Shown here piece after piece: positions 32,970-41,293 of a DNA stretch of 64,000 bases; the stretch's first letter is position 1; each line of letters starts with the position of its first letter. Under the pieces are notes generated by a model that saw nothing but the letters and a program-made list of their open reading frames with translations, was not told the origin of the DNA and did not search any database. The stretch is taken from NCBI RefSeq assembly GCF_017874715.1, contig NZ_JAGGLR010000012.1, positions 124,001-188,000 on the forward strand, in the 5' to 3' direction. The position numbers and the translations under genes were made by a program. The stretch is from Streptomyces iranensis. GTDB lineage: Bacteria > Actinomycetota > Actinomycetes > Streptomycetales > Streptomycetaceae.

Positions 32970-34304
32970 ATGTCCCGCACGCTCCACCTCGCGCTGCACC
33001 CGTACGGCGTCGGCGGCCCGGGTCAGCACGGACTGTGGAAGGATCCGCGGGTCGCGAAGAACGCGAGCATCGACATCAACTACTACATCCGACAGGCCAA
33101 GGCGGCCGAACACGCCCTCTTCGACGCCCTGTTCATCGTCGACAGCCAGTTCATCGACGCCACCTACCCGGCGCACTACCTCAACCGGCTGGAGCCGCTG
33201 ACCCTGCTGTCGGCAGTCGCCACCCACACCCGTCACGTCGGGCTGGTCGGCACGGCGAGCTCGACGTACAACTCACCCTTCAACCTGGCCCGGCGGTTCG
33301 CTTCCCTCGACCACATCAGCGGTGGCCGCGCCGGCTGGAACGTCGTGACCAGTTTCGACACGGGGGCCTCCCGGAACTTCGGGTTCGAAGAACACCTCGA
33401 CTACACCACCCGATACCGCCGCGCCCTGGAATTCGTGCAGGTCGCCCGGGGTCTGTGGGACTCCTACGAGGACGACGCGTTCCCCGCCGACGTCGGGCGC
33501 AACCTGTTCCTCGACCCGGCCAAACTGCACCGACTCGACCATGAGGGCGAGCACTTCAAGGTGGCGGGCCCGCTCAACCTCTCGCGCTCGCCCCAGGGAC
33601 AGCCGGTGATCTTCCAGGCCGGAGTCTCCGAAGAGGGCCGCGACCTCGCCGCGCAGGTCGCCGAGGGCATTTACGCGCCGGGCGGCTCGCTGGAGCAGGC
33701 GCGGGAGTACTACGCCGACATCAAGCGCCGCACCGCCGCCTACGGGCGCGATCCCGAGCACATCAAGATCTTCATCCATGGCGGCCCGGTCGTCGCCCCG
33801 ACCGACGAAGCGGCCCGGCGCCGCGAGCGGGAGATCTTCGAGGAGGACAACGACTTCGACCGCAACCTCGCGCTCCTCGGCCGTTCCTTCGGCGCCTACG
33901 ACTTCAGCGCACACGATCTGGACGCGCCGTTCCCGGACGTGGCACACCTCGCCGAGAAGGGCGGCCGGACCGGCGCCGCCAAGATCATCGCCCGCGCCAC
34001 GGCGGAGGGCCTGACGCTGCGCCAGGTGGCGGAGTCCGTCGGGGAGTTCCGCCGCTCCCCGTTCGCCGGTGCGCCGGAGACGGTCGCCGACGCCATCGAG
34101 CGGTGGTTCTCCGCCGGCGCCTTCGACGGTGTCAACCTCGCCTTCCGCACCGACGACGACCTCGGACTTTTCATCGACGGCGTCGTCCCGATCCTCCAGA
34201 AGCGCGGGCTGTATCGCACCGAGTACCCGGCCGACACCCTGCGCGGCAATCTCGGGCTGCCCGTCCCCGTCAACCACTGGACATCCACCGAAGCGCGAGT
34301 CTGA
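32970..34304 (+). CDS. NtaA/SnaA/DszA-family FMN-dependent monooxygenase
   Basis: A 444-residue luciferase-like monooxygenase of the nitrilotriacetate/dibenzothiophene-sulfone/DmoA group. Landmarks: ALHPYGVG near the N-terminus, the RLEPLTLLSAVA block, ISGGRAGWNVVTS (FMN phosphate region, family signature) near residue 115, and PVIFQAGVSEEGRDLAA near residue 210. Such enzymes need FMNH2 from a separate reductase and often release sulfite or sulfide from organosulfur compounds. ATG 32970 has GGGAGA about 8 bases upstream. The upstream Cys-type leader peptide supports a sulfur-scavenging role; the substrate is unknown. Confidence 0.87.
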   Translation: MSRTLHLALHPYGVGGPGQHGLWKDPRVAKNASIDINYYIRQAKAAEHALFDALFIVDSQFIDATYPAHYLNRLEPLTLLSAVATHTRHVGLVGTASSTYNSPFNLARRFASLDHISGGRAGWNVVTSFDTGASRNFGFEEHLDYTTRYRRALEFVQVARGLWDSYEDDAFPADVGRNLFLDPAKLHRLDHEGEHFKVAGPLNLSRSPQGQPVIFQAGVSEEGRDLAAQVAEGIYAPGGSLEQAREYYADIKRRTAAYGRDPEHIKIFIHGGPVVAPTDEAARRREREIFEEDNDFDRNLALLGRSFGAYDFSAHDLDAPFPDVAHLAEKGGRTGAAKIIARATAEGLTLRQVAESVGEFRRSPFAGAPETVADAIERWFSAGAFDGVNLAFRTDDDLGLFIDGVVPILQKRGLYRTEYPADTLRGNLGLPVPVNHWTSTEARV

Positions 34305-34313
34305 TCTCCCCGA

Positions 34314-34754
34314 CTACTCCTTGACCGCCCCCGAGCCGCCGCCCAACCCGCCCGAGACAAACCGCGCGAGCCCGGTCGTCAACGTCTCGTACCGGCCGGA
34401 CTGCGTGGCCACCAGGAAGTGGGTGAACTCGTTCCACGAGCCCTGGAACGACAGGATCGTCAGGGTGATCAGCGCGGGCCGGGCCATCGGCAGCACCACC
34501 GACCAGAAGGTCCGGATCACCCCGGCGCCGTCCACCCGCGCGGCCTCCTCGACCTCCCGGGGGATCGACTCGAAGAACTGCTTCATGATGAAGATCCCGG
34601 CCGCGTCCACCATCAGCGGAAGGACCATGCCGGTATAGGTGTCGAACAGCCCGAATGTGTTCAGCACCAGGAACCGGCCGAGCACCGGACGCCCCCGTGC
34701 CGGGGCGGAGGCCCTGGCCTTGGCCCTGGGGGCAGCCGTGGCCATGGCGTTCAT
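34314..34754 (-). pseudogene. Relic of a carbohydrate ABC permease (MalG type), internally and C-terminally deleted
   Basis: A 146-residue frame from ATG 34754 (GGGAGG upstream). The first 30 residues are an Ala/Arg-rich tail typical of the permease N-terminus. They join directly to LVLNTFGLFDTYTGM, GIFIMKQFFESIPREVEEAARVDGAG (the EAA loop) and a WNEFTHFLVATQSG segment. Transmembrane helices 1-3 (about 100 residues) are missing between the two parts, and the end after FVSGGLGGG lacks the final helix. No binding protein or partner permease is nearby. This is a degenerate remnant of a sugar transporter locus. Confidence 0.7.
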
Positions 34755-34780
34755 CGATTCCTCCCGGGGCGGGGACCGGT

Positions 34781-34990
34781 TTCCCGGATGCGGCGGCGCC
34801 GCTGGCGGCGGGCCTGCTGACGGCGTCGGCGGGGTTCGCCGGACGCCTGCCCGAGCTCTTCGCCGGCCACGGCGCCGCGGCGGGCCCGCACCCCGCCCCC
34901 CACCCCGCGTCGTGTCGCCCCCAGGCCTGGGCGGCCGCATCCTCGGTGCTGTTGCTGCCCTCGGCCCTCGGCCTGACGCGGCGCGCCCGA
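34781..34990 (+). pseudogene. C-terminal relic of a glycogen-debranching-type (amylo-alpha-1,6-glucosidase) protein
   Basis: Read in the frame of TTC 34781, this shows AAPLAAGLLTASAGF, then RLPELFAG and CRPQAWAAAS, a pattern I recognise from the very end of the glycogen-debranching / trehalase-like family (RLPELFxG ... PxxCxPQAWAA). No start codon with a ribosome-binding site and no N-terminal part exist; the fragment starts 26 bases from the permease relic. The two relics together look like the scar of a deleted sugar-utilisation locus. Confidence 0.55.
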
Positions 34991-35049
34991 TGCCCCGGCG
35001 ACGGCTCCGCGCGGCGACAGAAGTGCCGAAGCGCATCGCCCGGGTCACA

Positions 35050-35808
35050 TCACGAGAGCATGCGCCCGAGGGTGCCCTCGATGGCGGTGGCGGCGCCGTG
35101 GAGCCGCCGGGCCGCGTCATCGAGCCGGTTGATCATCCGTGATGTGGGGCCGGATACGTTGATCACGCCGACCAGCTCACCGTCCGGTGTCCGCAGCGGA
35201 ACTCCGACCGAGGTCAGGCCGATCTCGACCTCTTCGCTCGCCATGCTGTAGCCACGGTCACGTTCGATCCGCAGGCGTTCGAGAACCTCCTCGATGGTCC
35301 GGGGAGCGGACAGCCCCGACATGGGAGTCGTCAGGTCCGCTGCGACGAGTTCCGCCACGAGATCGTCGTCGGTGTCGAAGAGCAGGGCCCGGCCGGAGGC
35401 CGTGCAGTGCAGAGGTGAGCTGCGGCCGACCCATCCGCCGGCCCGGAGGGACTGGTTCGACTCTTCGCGCAGTACGGTCAGCGACCGGTTGCCTCGCTGC
35501 ACGGACAGCAGCGCCACTTCGCCGGTGCGTGCGACGAGCGCGCGCAGCACGGGTCTGGCCGCCCGCAGGAGCGAGCTGTCTCCGGCACCGGCGGCCAGGA
35601 CCAGCATGTTCCAGCTCAGTCGGTAGCGCTTGGTGTGGCTGTCCTGCTCGACGAGACCGCCGCGACCGAGGGCCTGGAGCATCCGGGAGACCTGACTGCG
35701 TTCACGGCCGACGGCTCTGGCCAGGTCGCTGACGGAGTGGTCCCCGGTGGTGCCGCGACGCCCGAAGGCCAGCAGGAGTGCGGCTACGCGTTCGGCTGCC
35801 GAGTCCAT
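35050..35808 (-). CDS. IclR-family transcriptional regulator (aspartase locus)
   Basis: A 252-residue IclR-type protein with the winged HTH near residues 5-65 (AERVAALLLAFG, LARAVGRERSQVSRMLQAL) and an effector domain (PLHCTASGRALLF, RDRGYSMASEEVEIGLTSVGVPL). ATG 35808 has GGAAGG upstream; an in-frame extension upstream covers the palindromic promoter region and is rejected. It diverges from the aspartase/MFS operon across 188 bases containing a TGTTGC/GCAACA dyad. Confidence 0.87.
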   Translation of the reverse strand: MDSAAERVAALLLAFGRRGTTGDHSVSDLARAVGRERSQVSRMLQALGRGGLVEQDSHTKRYRLSWNMLVLAAGAGDSSLLRAARPVLRALVARTGEVALLSVQRGNRSLTVLREESNQSLRAGGWVGRSSPLHCTASGRALLFDTDDDLVAELVAADLTTPMSGLSAPRTIEEVLERLRIERDRGYSMASEEVEIGLTSVGVPLRTPDGELVGVINVSGPTSRMINRLDDAARRLHGAATAIEGTLGRMLS

Positions 35809-35828
35809 ACCCGCCACCTTCCACTTGT

Positions 35829-35844
35829 TGTTGCCACAGCAACA
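35829..35844. promoter_or_regulatory. TGTTGC/GCAACA palindrome, probable IclR operator
   Basis: TGTTGC-CACA-GCAACA is a perfect 6-base-arm dyad 21 bases upstream of the iclR start. A related CAAC-CTT-GTTG dyad with an extra TTGTTGC copy lies further along (about 35883-35897) towards the aspartase gene. Two related dyads in the divergent gap fit autoregulation plus control of the aspartase operon. Confidence 0.55.
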
Positions 35845-35996
35845 TACTGTCGTCGCTTTTCTATCCCACCAGCCAAGATGCCACAACCTTGTTGCTGGGA
35901 GAGCATCGTCCCTGTTCAGGCCGTATATCGGTGCCTAGGGTGACGCGCACCGCAGACGCGGTGGTGGAACCCTCTCCCCGAAGAACGGAGCAGCTT

Positions 35997-37271
35997 GTGA
36001 GCACCGGCATCCATCCGGATTCGACGTGGGCGCCCCTGTACGGAGCGCAGACCGAGCTGGCCATGGACAACTTCCCGCCCCGTGGCCGCACGTTCGGCGA
36101 CTTCCCGCCCCTGGTGCGCGGTTACGCCCAGGTGAAGCTGGCCGCGGCACGCGCCAACCAGGCCCTTGGCGTACTGGACGAACAGCGCTGCGACGCCATC
36201 GCCAAGGCGTGCCAGGAGATCCTCGACGGCGAGCACGCCGACCACTTCCCCACCGCGCTGGTGCACGGTGGCGGCGGGACCACCGCCAACATGAACGTCA
36301 ATGAGGTGATCGCGGCACGCGCCGGTGAGCTGGCCGGAGCCACGGTCCATCCCAATGACCATGTGAACGCGTCCCAGTCCACCAACGACACCTATCCGAC
36401 CGCCATGGCGCTCGCACTGCTGAGCCAGGTCGACGCACCCGTGGCCGCTCTGAACCGGCTCGCGGACGCCTTGGAGTCGAAGGCGGCCGAGTTCGGCACG
36501 ACTCCTCGTCTGGGCCGTACGTGTCTCCAGGACGCGGTCACCCTGACCGCCGGTGACACCCATCGGGCACAGGCAGCGGCCGTCCGCCGTACCGCCGGCG
36601 TCCTCGAGGCGGCCACCCACGCTCTGACCACCGTTCCGATCGGAGCGACCGCGGTGGGTACCGGGATCGGCGCGCCCGTCCACTTCGCGGAACGCTGCGC
36701 CGAGGAACTGGCACGGCTCACGGGGCTGCCCATCAGCGCGTCCGAGAACCCTTACGACAGCCTCGCGCATTTCGATCCCTACGCCGGGATCGCCTCGGCG
36801 GGCGCGCGGGCGGCGATCACCATGGCGAAGATCGCCGCCGATGTCCGGCTGCTGTCCTCCGGGCCGCGGGGCGGGTTCGGCGAGCTGACGATTCCGGCGG
36901 TCCAGGCCGGATCCTCCATCATGCCGGCCAAGGTCAATCCGGTGATACCGGAGTACGTGATGCAGCTCAGCTATCGCGTCAGGGGAGGCGCCCACACCGT
37001 TGAATGCGCCGTCGCCGCCGGTGAACTCGAACTCAACGTCATGGAACCGGTGATCCTCGACGCCCTGAGCGACATCTTCGCCGACCTGGCCGCGGCCGCC
37101 ACGACCTTCACCGAGCGCTGCGTCCTCGGCCTGAACTGGAACGGCCCCCACCGCGAGCGCAACCTCGCCGGGGCGCTCGACCGGTGGGTCGAGATGTCGG
37201 CGACCCACGGCTACGAGTCGGCCACCGCCGAACTGCGAGCGGGCGGAAGCGACGAAGGAACGGCACGATGA
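35997..37271 (+). CDS. aspA: Aspartate ammonia-lyase (aspartase) family protein
   Basis: A 424-residue member of the aspartase/fumarase superfamily. The catalytic loop GSSIMPAKVNPV is near residue 305; earlier blocks are MNVNEVIAARA, HPNDHVNASQSTND (substrate-binding, near residue 125) and GATAVGTGIGAP. The block spacing matches aspartase more than fumarase, though a related lyase for another amino or dicarboxylic acid cannot be excluded. GTG 35997 is preferred (GGAGC upstream); an in-frame GTG at 35940 would add 19 residues. It overlaps the MFS gene by ATGA, suggesting import followed by deamination. Confidence 0.78.
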   Translation: MSTGIHPDSTWAPLYGAQTELAMDNFPPRGRTFGDFPPLVRGYAQVKLAAARANQALGVLDEQRCDAIAKACQEILDGEHADHFPTALVHGGGGTTANMNVNEVIAARAGELAGATVHPNDHVNASQSTNDTYPTAMALALLSQVDAPVAALNRLADALESKAAEFGTTPRLGRTCLQDAVTLTAGDTHRAQAAAVRRTAGVLEAATHALTTVPIGATAVGTGIGAPVHFAERCAEELARLTGLPISASENPYDSLAHFDPYAGIASAGARAAITMAKIAADVRLLSSGPRGGFGELTIPAVQAGSSIMPAKVNPVIPEYVMQLSYRVRGGAHTVECAVAAGELELNVMEPVILDALSDIFADLAAAATTFTERCVLGLNWNGPHRERNLAGALDRWVEMSATHGYESATAELRAGGSDEGTAR

Positions 37272-38740
37272 CCACGCCCATCTCCCCCACCCAGCCCGCG
37301 TCCATCGCCTACGACGACGCCCCGCTCACGCGTTTCCACATCAGGATCGCCGTCGCCGGCACGGGCGGCCAGTTCAGCGACGGGTTCATCCTCGGCATCA
37401 TCGGCATCGTCATCGCCGCGGCCGGCGACACCCTCGGTCTCACTCCGCTGTGGACCGGCGCGCTGGGTGCGGCGACCCTGACCGGCCTGTTCGCCGGTGC
37501 CATCGCCGTGGGCCCGGTCGCGGACCGGATCGGCCGCAGATGGATCTTCGGCTGGGACATGCTCTTCTTCGCCGTTCTGTCGCTCCTGCAGTTCTTCGTG
37601 CAGACACCCGGACAGCTCCTGACCCTGCGGCTGCTCCTCGGACTGGTGCTCGGCGCCGACTATGTCGTGAGCAAGTCCCTCGTCACCGAGCACTCACCGC
37701 GCAAGTTCCGCGGCCGCCTCATGAGCCTGCTGGCCGTCGCCTGGGCCGCCGGTTACGTCTTCGCGTATCTCATCGGCTTCCTTCTGACCGGACACGGAGA
37801 CAACGCCTGGCGGTACATGCTCGCCATCAGCGCGCTCCCGGCCCTGCTCGTCTTCGGCTTCCGCCTGGGAGTGCCCGAATCCCCGCTCTGGCTCGCCAGG
37901 CATCGGCGGAACGCCGAAGCCGCCGATGTCGTCCGCCGCCACCTCGGCCCGGGTGTCCTTCCGCCCACCGCTCCCCCGCTGAGCCAACACCGCGGCTTCA
38001 CAGCCCTCTTCGGACCCGCCTACCGCAGGCGGACGGGCGTGGGCGCGCTCTTCTACGTCTGCCAGGTCATCCCCTTCTTCGCACTCGGCACCTTCTCCTC
38101 CCAGGTGATGGAGGCCCTCGGCGTCACCAGCAAGATGGGCGCCGGAGCTCTCTACAACGTGTTCCTGCTCATCGGGGCCGTCGTCGGCCTGTTGCTGATC
38201 GACCGCATCAGCCGCCGCCGGTTCCTGGTGGGAACCTTCTTCACCGGCGCGGCACTGCTCACCGTGCTCATCCTGTTCGCCGACGCGGGCGCGTCCGCCA
38301 TCGTCGTCATCGGACTGTTCGCCGCCTTCGCCTTCCTCATGTCGGCCGCGGTGAACCTGGAGTTCGTCTACCCACCGGAGCTGTTCCCCACCGATCTGCG
38401 AGCCTCGGGCGTGGGCATCGCAACGGCCGCCAGCCGCCTCGGATCAGCCGCCAGCACCTTCCTGCTCCCCGTCGTCGAGGCGGGACACGGCATCGACACC
38501 GCCCTCGTCGGGTGTGTGGTGATTCTCCTCGTCGGCGGACTGGTCTGCTGGGTGTGGGCACCGGAGACCAGCACGGAGTCGCTGCTCGACACCGACCTCG
38601 CCCCGACGTCCGGGCAGCAGCCCCGGATGAGCGCCGCCGGAGCCGCGCCGCCGCGCTCCCTCGGAGAGCACACCCGACGACAGCGCGCACGTCACGTAGC
38701 GGGGTCCGCACTCGCCGAGGCTCGGCGGACCGTGATGTGA
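37268..38740 (+). CDS. MFS transporter, sugar/organic-acid porter type
   Basis: A 490-residue 12-helix major-facilitator protein. The loop 2-3 signature is GPVADRIGRRWIFGWD, GVPESPLWLARHRR follows helix 6, and YPPELFPTDLRASGVG precedes helix 11, all typical of the SP/metabolite-H+ symporter branch. A hydrophilic Arg-rich tail of about 60 residues follows the last helix. Coupled to the aspartase (ATGA), it probably imports that enzyme's substrate, such as aspartate or a related dicarboxylate. Confidence 0.83.
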   Translation: MTTPISPTQPASIAYDDAPLTRFHIRIAVAGTGGQFSDGFILGIIGIVIAAAGDTLGLTPLWTGALGAATLTGLFAGAIAVGPVADRIGRRWIFGWDMLFFAVLSLLQFFVQTPGQLLTLRLLLGLVLGADYVVSKSLVTEHSPRKFRGRLMSLLAVAWAAGYVFAYLIGFLLTGHGDNAWRYMLAISALPALLVFGFRLGVPESPLWLARHRRNAEAADVVRRHLGPGVLPPTAPPLSQHRGFTALFGPAYRRRTGVGALFYVCQVIPFFALGTFSSQVMEALGVTSKMGAGALYNVFLLIGAVVGLLLIDRISRRRFLVGTFFTGAALLTVLILFADAGASAIVVIGLFAAFAFLMSAAVNLEFVYPPELFPTDLRASGVGIATAASRLGSAASTFLLPVVEAGHGIDTALVGCVVILLVGGLVCWVWAPETSTESLLDTDLAPTSGQQPRMSAAGAAPPRSLGEHTRRQRARHVAGSALAEARRTVM

Positions 38741-38747
38741 TGACACC

Positions 38748-39140
38748 GTGAGCCGCGCCGCAGAAGAGACCAACCGCCGCATGCTCCGGGCCCGGGACGC
38801 GATGGACCGCGACTACGCACGGCCGCTGGACGTCCCGGCCCTGGCCCGGATCGCGCACGTGTCCGAGGCGCACTTCACGCGTACCTTCCGGGCCACGTTC
38901 GGTGAAACGCCGCACCGCTATCTGCAGCGCCGCCGTGTGGAGCGAGCGATGTTCCTGCTGCGGGAGAGCGACCGCAGGGTGACGGACATCTGCTTCGACG
39001 TCGGCTTCGGCAGTCCGGGCACCTTCAGCCGTACGTTCCGCGACATCGTCGGCCGATCGCCGCGGGCCTACCGCAAGGAAGCGGTGGCCACGGGCGTGCC
39101 GACGTGCTTCACGATGGCGTGGACGCGGCCGAGTGCCTGA
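38748..39140 (+). CDS. AraC-family regulator, DNA-binding domain only
   Basis: A 130-residue protein consisting of the two-HTH AraC domain: LDVPALARIAHVSEAHFTRTFRATFG (first HTH) and VTDICFDVGFGSPGTFSRTFRDIVG with SPRAYRK (second). No sensor domain is present, so it resembles SoxS/MarA-size regulators. The start is GTG 38748, 8 bases after the MFS stop. It may control the VOC gene downstream. Confidence 0.82.
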   Translation: MSRAAEETNRRMLRARDAMDRDYARPLDVPALARIAHVSEAHFTRTFRATFGETPHRYLQRRRVERAMFLLRESDRRVTDICFDVGFGSPGTFSRTFRDIVGRSPRAYRKEAVATGVPTCFTMAWTRPSA

Positions 39141-39162
39141 CCATCCGCCGTATCCGTACCGT

Positions 39163-39196
39163 CCCCGGTGTCAGCCGTCCCCCGGTGTCAGCCGTC
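39163..39196. repeat. Two tandem 17-base units
   Basis: CCCCGGTGTCAGCCGTC is repeated exactly, head to tail, at 39163-39179 and 39180-39196 in the gap between the AraC-type and VOC genes. It is probably a simple duplication with no further copies nearby. Confidence 0.6.
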
Positions 39197-39254
39197 CGCC
39201 GGCTGAGCAGTTTCGGATAAGTTTTCGTCCGGTCCGCTCGGTAGCGTGAGTCCC

Positions 39255-39665
39255 ATGTTCAACGCCATCACACATTCGCAGATTTACGTCCTCGACCAGG
39301 ACGAGGCCCTCGACTTCTACGTCGGCAAGCTCGGCCTGGAGGTCGCCGCGGACATCGACTTGGGCTTCATGCGCTGGCTCGCCGTCAGCGTTCCCGGTCA
39401 CCCCGAGCGGCAGATCCTGCTGGAGAAGCCGGGTGCTCCGGCGATGTCGGAGGAGACGGCGGAGCAGGTCCGAGAGCTGGTGACCAAGGGCGTGGTGGGC
39501 GGCTGGCTCATCCTGACCACCCCCGACTGCCGCAAGACCTACGAGACACTGCTGGCGCAGGGCGTGGAGTTCACCGAGGAACCCACCGAGCGCCCGTACG
39601 GGATCGACTGCGGCCTGCGTGACCCGTTCGGCAACCGCCTCCGCTTCACTCAACCGGCGGACTGA
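39255..39665 (+). CDS. VOC-family (glyoxalase/bleomycin-resistance fold) protein
   Basis: A 136-residue protein with the paired beta-alpha-beta-beta-beta modules of the vicinal-oxygen-chelate family: FYVGKLGLEVAADIDLG near residue 22 and GIDCGLRDPFGNRLRF near the C-terminus, the usual DPxGN ending. Metal ligand positions look partial (a Gln near the N-terminus and a late Glu are not certain). ATG 39255 is used; GTG 39246 is a possible alternative. It overlaps the convergent MFS gene by 16 bases. Function unknown. Confidence 0.8.
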   Translation: MFNAITHSQIYVLDQDEALDFYVGKLGLEVAADIDLGFMRWLAVSVPGHPERQILLEKPGAPAMSEETAEQVRELVTKGVVGGWLILTTPDCRKTYETLLAQGVEFTEEPTERPYGIDCGLRDPFGNRLRFTQPAD

Positions 39666-41278
39666 GACTCTCCCGCGGGCCGCCGTCGCATACCGTCCTC
39701 CGCTCGCGGCGCGCCCTTCTCCGCCATCCGTCCCCGCAGAGCCGTCACCACCAGCAGCGCCGAGAACACGGCGGCCGAGCCGCACACCACGAAGCCGATC
39801 GCGTAGCCGTGGCCGAGGGCGTCGAGGGCGGGTGCGCGGGCCGCGCCCGGCGGGGAGGTGGCGGGGACGGAGTTCAGCGCGAGGGGGCCGCCTTCCCTCA
39901 GCACCTCGTGCGCCGCCGCCTTCGACTCCGCGGTCAGGGACGACGAGGTGGTCAGCGACGAGGTCACCCGGGACGCCGCCTGGCTCAGCGCGACGGCGCC
40001 GATGACGGCGGGTCCGAGGGTGAAGCCGAAGTCGCGCAGCAGGTTGGTGGCCGCGCTGGCCATGCCCGCGAGCGGGAGTGGCACCGTGTTGACGGCGGTC
40101 GCGGTGATGGACGACACCGTGAGGGCGAAACCGATGCCGACCAGGCCGAGCGGCAGGATCAGCGAGGTCAGGCTCCGGTCGCCGACGTCGAGCCCGGCGG
40201 CCAGGAAGTCGCCCACGGCGATCAGTGTCAGACCGGAGGTGAGCAGCGTCCGTGCGGGCAGCCGGTTCAGCAGCCGGGAGGTCAGCGGGGTGAGCACCGG
40301 GGTGACGCCGTTGAGCAGCAGGAACGCGAAGGCCGTGCGCATCGGGCTCTGGTGCTGGATGGGGCCGAGCCGGATGCTCGCCGCATAGGCCGTGCCCAGG
40401 AAGCTGAACATGCCCACCACCGCGACGACCGACGCGATCGCGAAGGAACGGTCGCGGAACAGGGCCAGGCGCAGGAGGGGCGAGCGGGCCCGGCTCTCGG
40501 CGGCCACGAACAGGCCCAGGAACACCGCGGCGATCACGAACGCCACGATCACGGGGGTCGATCCCCAGCCGTCGGTCGGCCCCTGGATGACGGCGTACAG
40601 CAGGGCGAACAGACCGACGCCGATGGTGATCTGGCCGCCGATGTCCAGCGAACGCCCCTCCGGGGCCCGGGAGTTGGCGGCGAGCCACAGGCTCACCAGG
40701 GCGCTGACCGCGGCCAGCACGGCGACCACCACGAACGCCGAGCGCCACGAGCCGTAGGTGCCGGTGATACCGCCGAGCAGCGGCGCGAGGAAGCCGCCCG
40801 CGGACAGGCTGGAGGCCCAGAGAGCGATGACGCGGGCCCGCTGGGCACCGGTGTGCGTACCGGCCGCGATCATGGCGAGCGATGTGGGGAAGAGCGCGGC
40901 GGCGCCGAGACCGGCCAGCGCCTGCCCCGCCCACAGCTGATGGATGCCGGACGCGCTTGCGGCGACGACCTCGCCCGCGCACACCAGTGCGGCCCCGCCG
41001 ACGAGGAGCCGTTTGCGGCCGAAGAGGTCGCCCAGCACGCCGAAGGAGAGTTCGAGGACGGTGACGGGCAGCAGGAACGCGTCGGAGATCCAGGTGAGTT
41101 GGGCGCCGACGGGGTGGAGGTGTTCCTGGAACAGGCCGTTGAGGGTGGCCGGTATCGCGAGGCCGATCTGGGCGAGGCAGACGGCGAGACAGCCGGCGAC
41201 GAGCGTACCGAGCGGGAGACGCGGGACCGGGGATGCGGAAGGGGGCGCTGAGGGAGAAGAGGCGGATGCGTCGGACAT
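39650..41278 (-). CDS. MFS drug-efflux transporter, 14-helix EmrB/QacA type
   Basis: A 542-residue multidrug-type exporter. It shows the DHA2 pattern: QLTWISDAFLLPVTVLELSFGVLGDLFGRKRLLVGG around helices 2-3 and ALAGLGAAALFPTSLAMIA in helix 5 (motif C-like). It has about 14 hydrophobic segments and a large loop before the last helix. It is 15 bases downstream of the secreted hydrolase gene, so the two are probably co-transcribed. Its substrate is unknown. Confidence 0.85.
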   Translation of the reverse strand: MSDASASSPSAPPSASPVPRLPLGTLVAGCLAVCLAQIGLAIPATLNGLFQEHLHPVGAQLTWISDAFLLPVTVLELSFGVLGDLFGRKRLLVGGAALVCAGEVVAASASGIHQLWAGQALAGLGAAALFPTSLAMIAAGTHTGAQRARVIALWASSLSAGGFLAPLLGGITGTYGSWRSAFVVVAVLAAVSALVSLWLAANSRAPEGRSLDIGGQITIGVGLFALLYAVIQGPTDGWGSTPVIVAFVIAAVFLGLFVAAESRARSPLLRLALFRDRSFAIASVVAVVGMFSFLGTAYAASIRLGPIQHQSPMRTAFAFLLLNGVTPVLTPLTSRLLNRLPARTLLTSGLTLIAVGDFLAAGLDVGDRSLTSLILPLGLVGIGFALTVSSITATAVNTVPLPLAGMASAATNLLRDFGFTLGPAVIGAVALSQAASRVTSSLTTSSSLTAESKAAAHEVLREGGPLALNSVPATSPPGAARAPALDALGHGYAIGFVVCGSAAVFSALLVVTALRGRMAEKGAPRAEDGMRRRPAGESQSAG

Positions 41279-41293
41279 ATGAGGGTCCCAACG

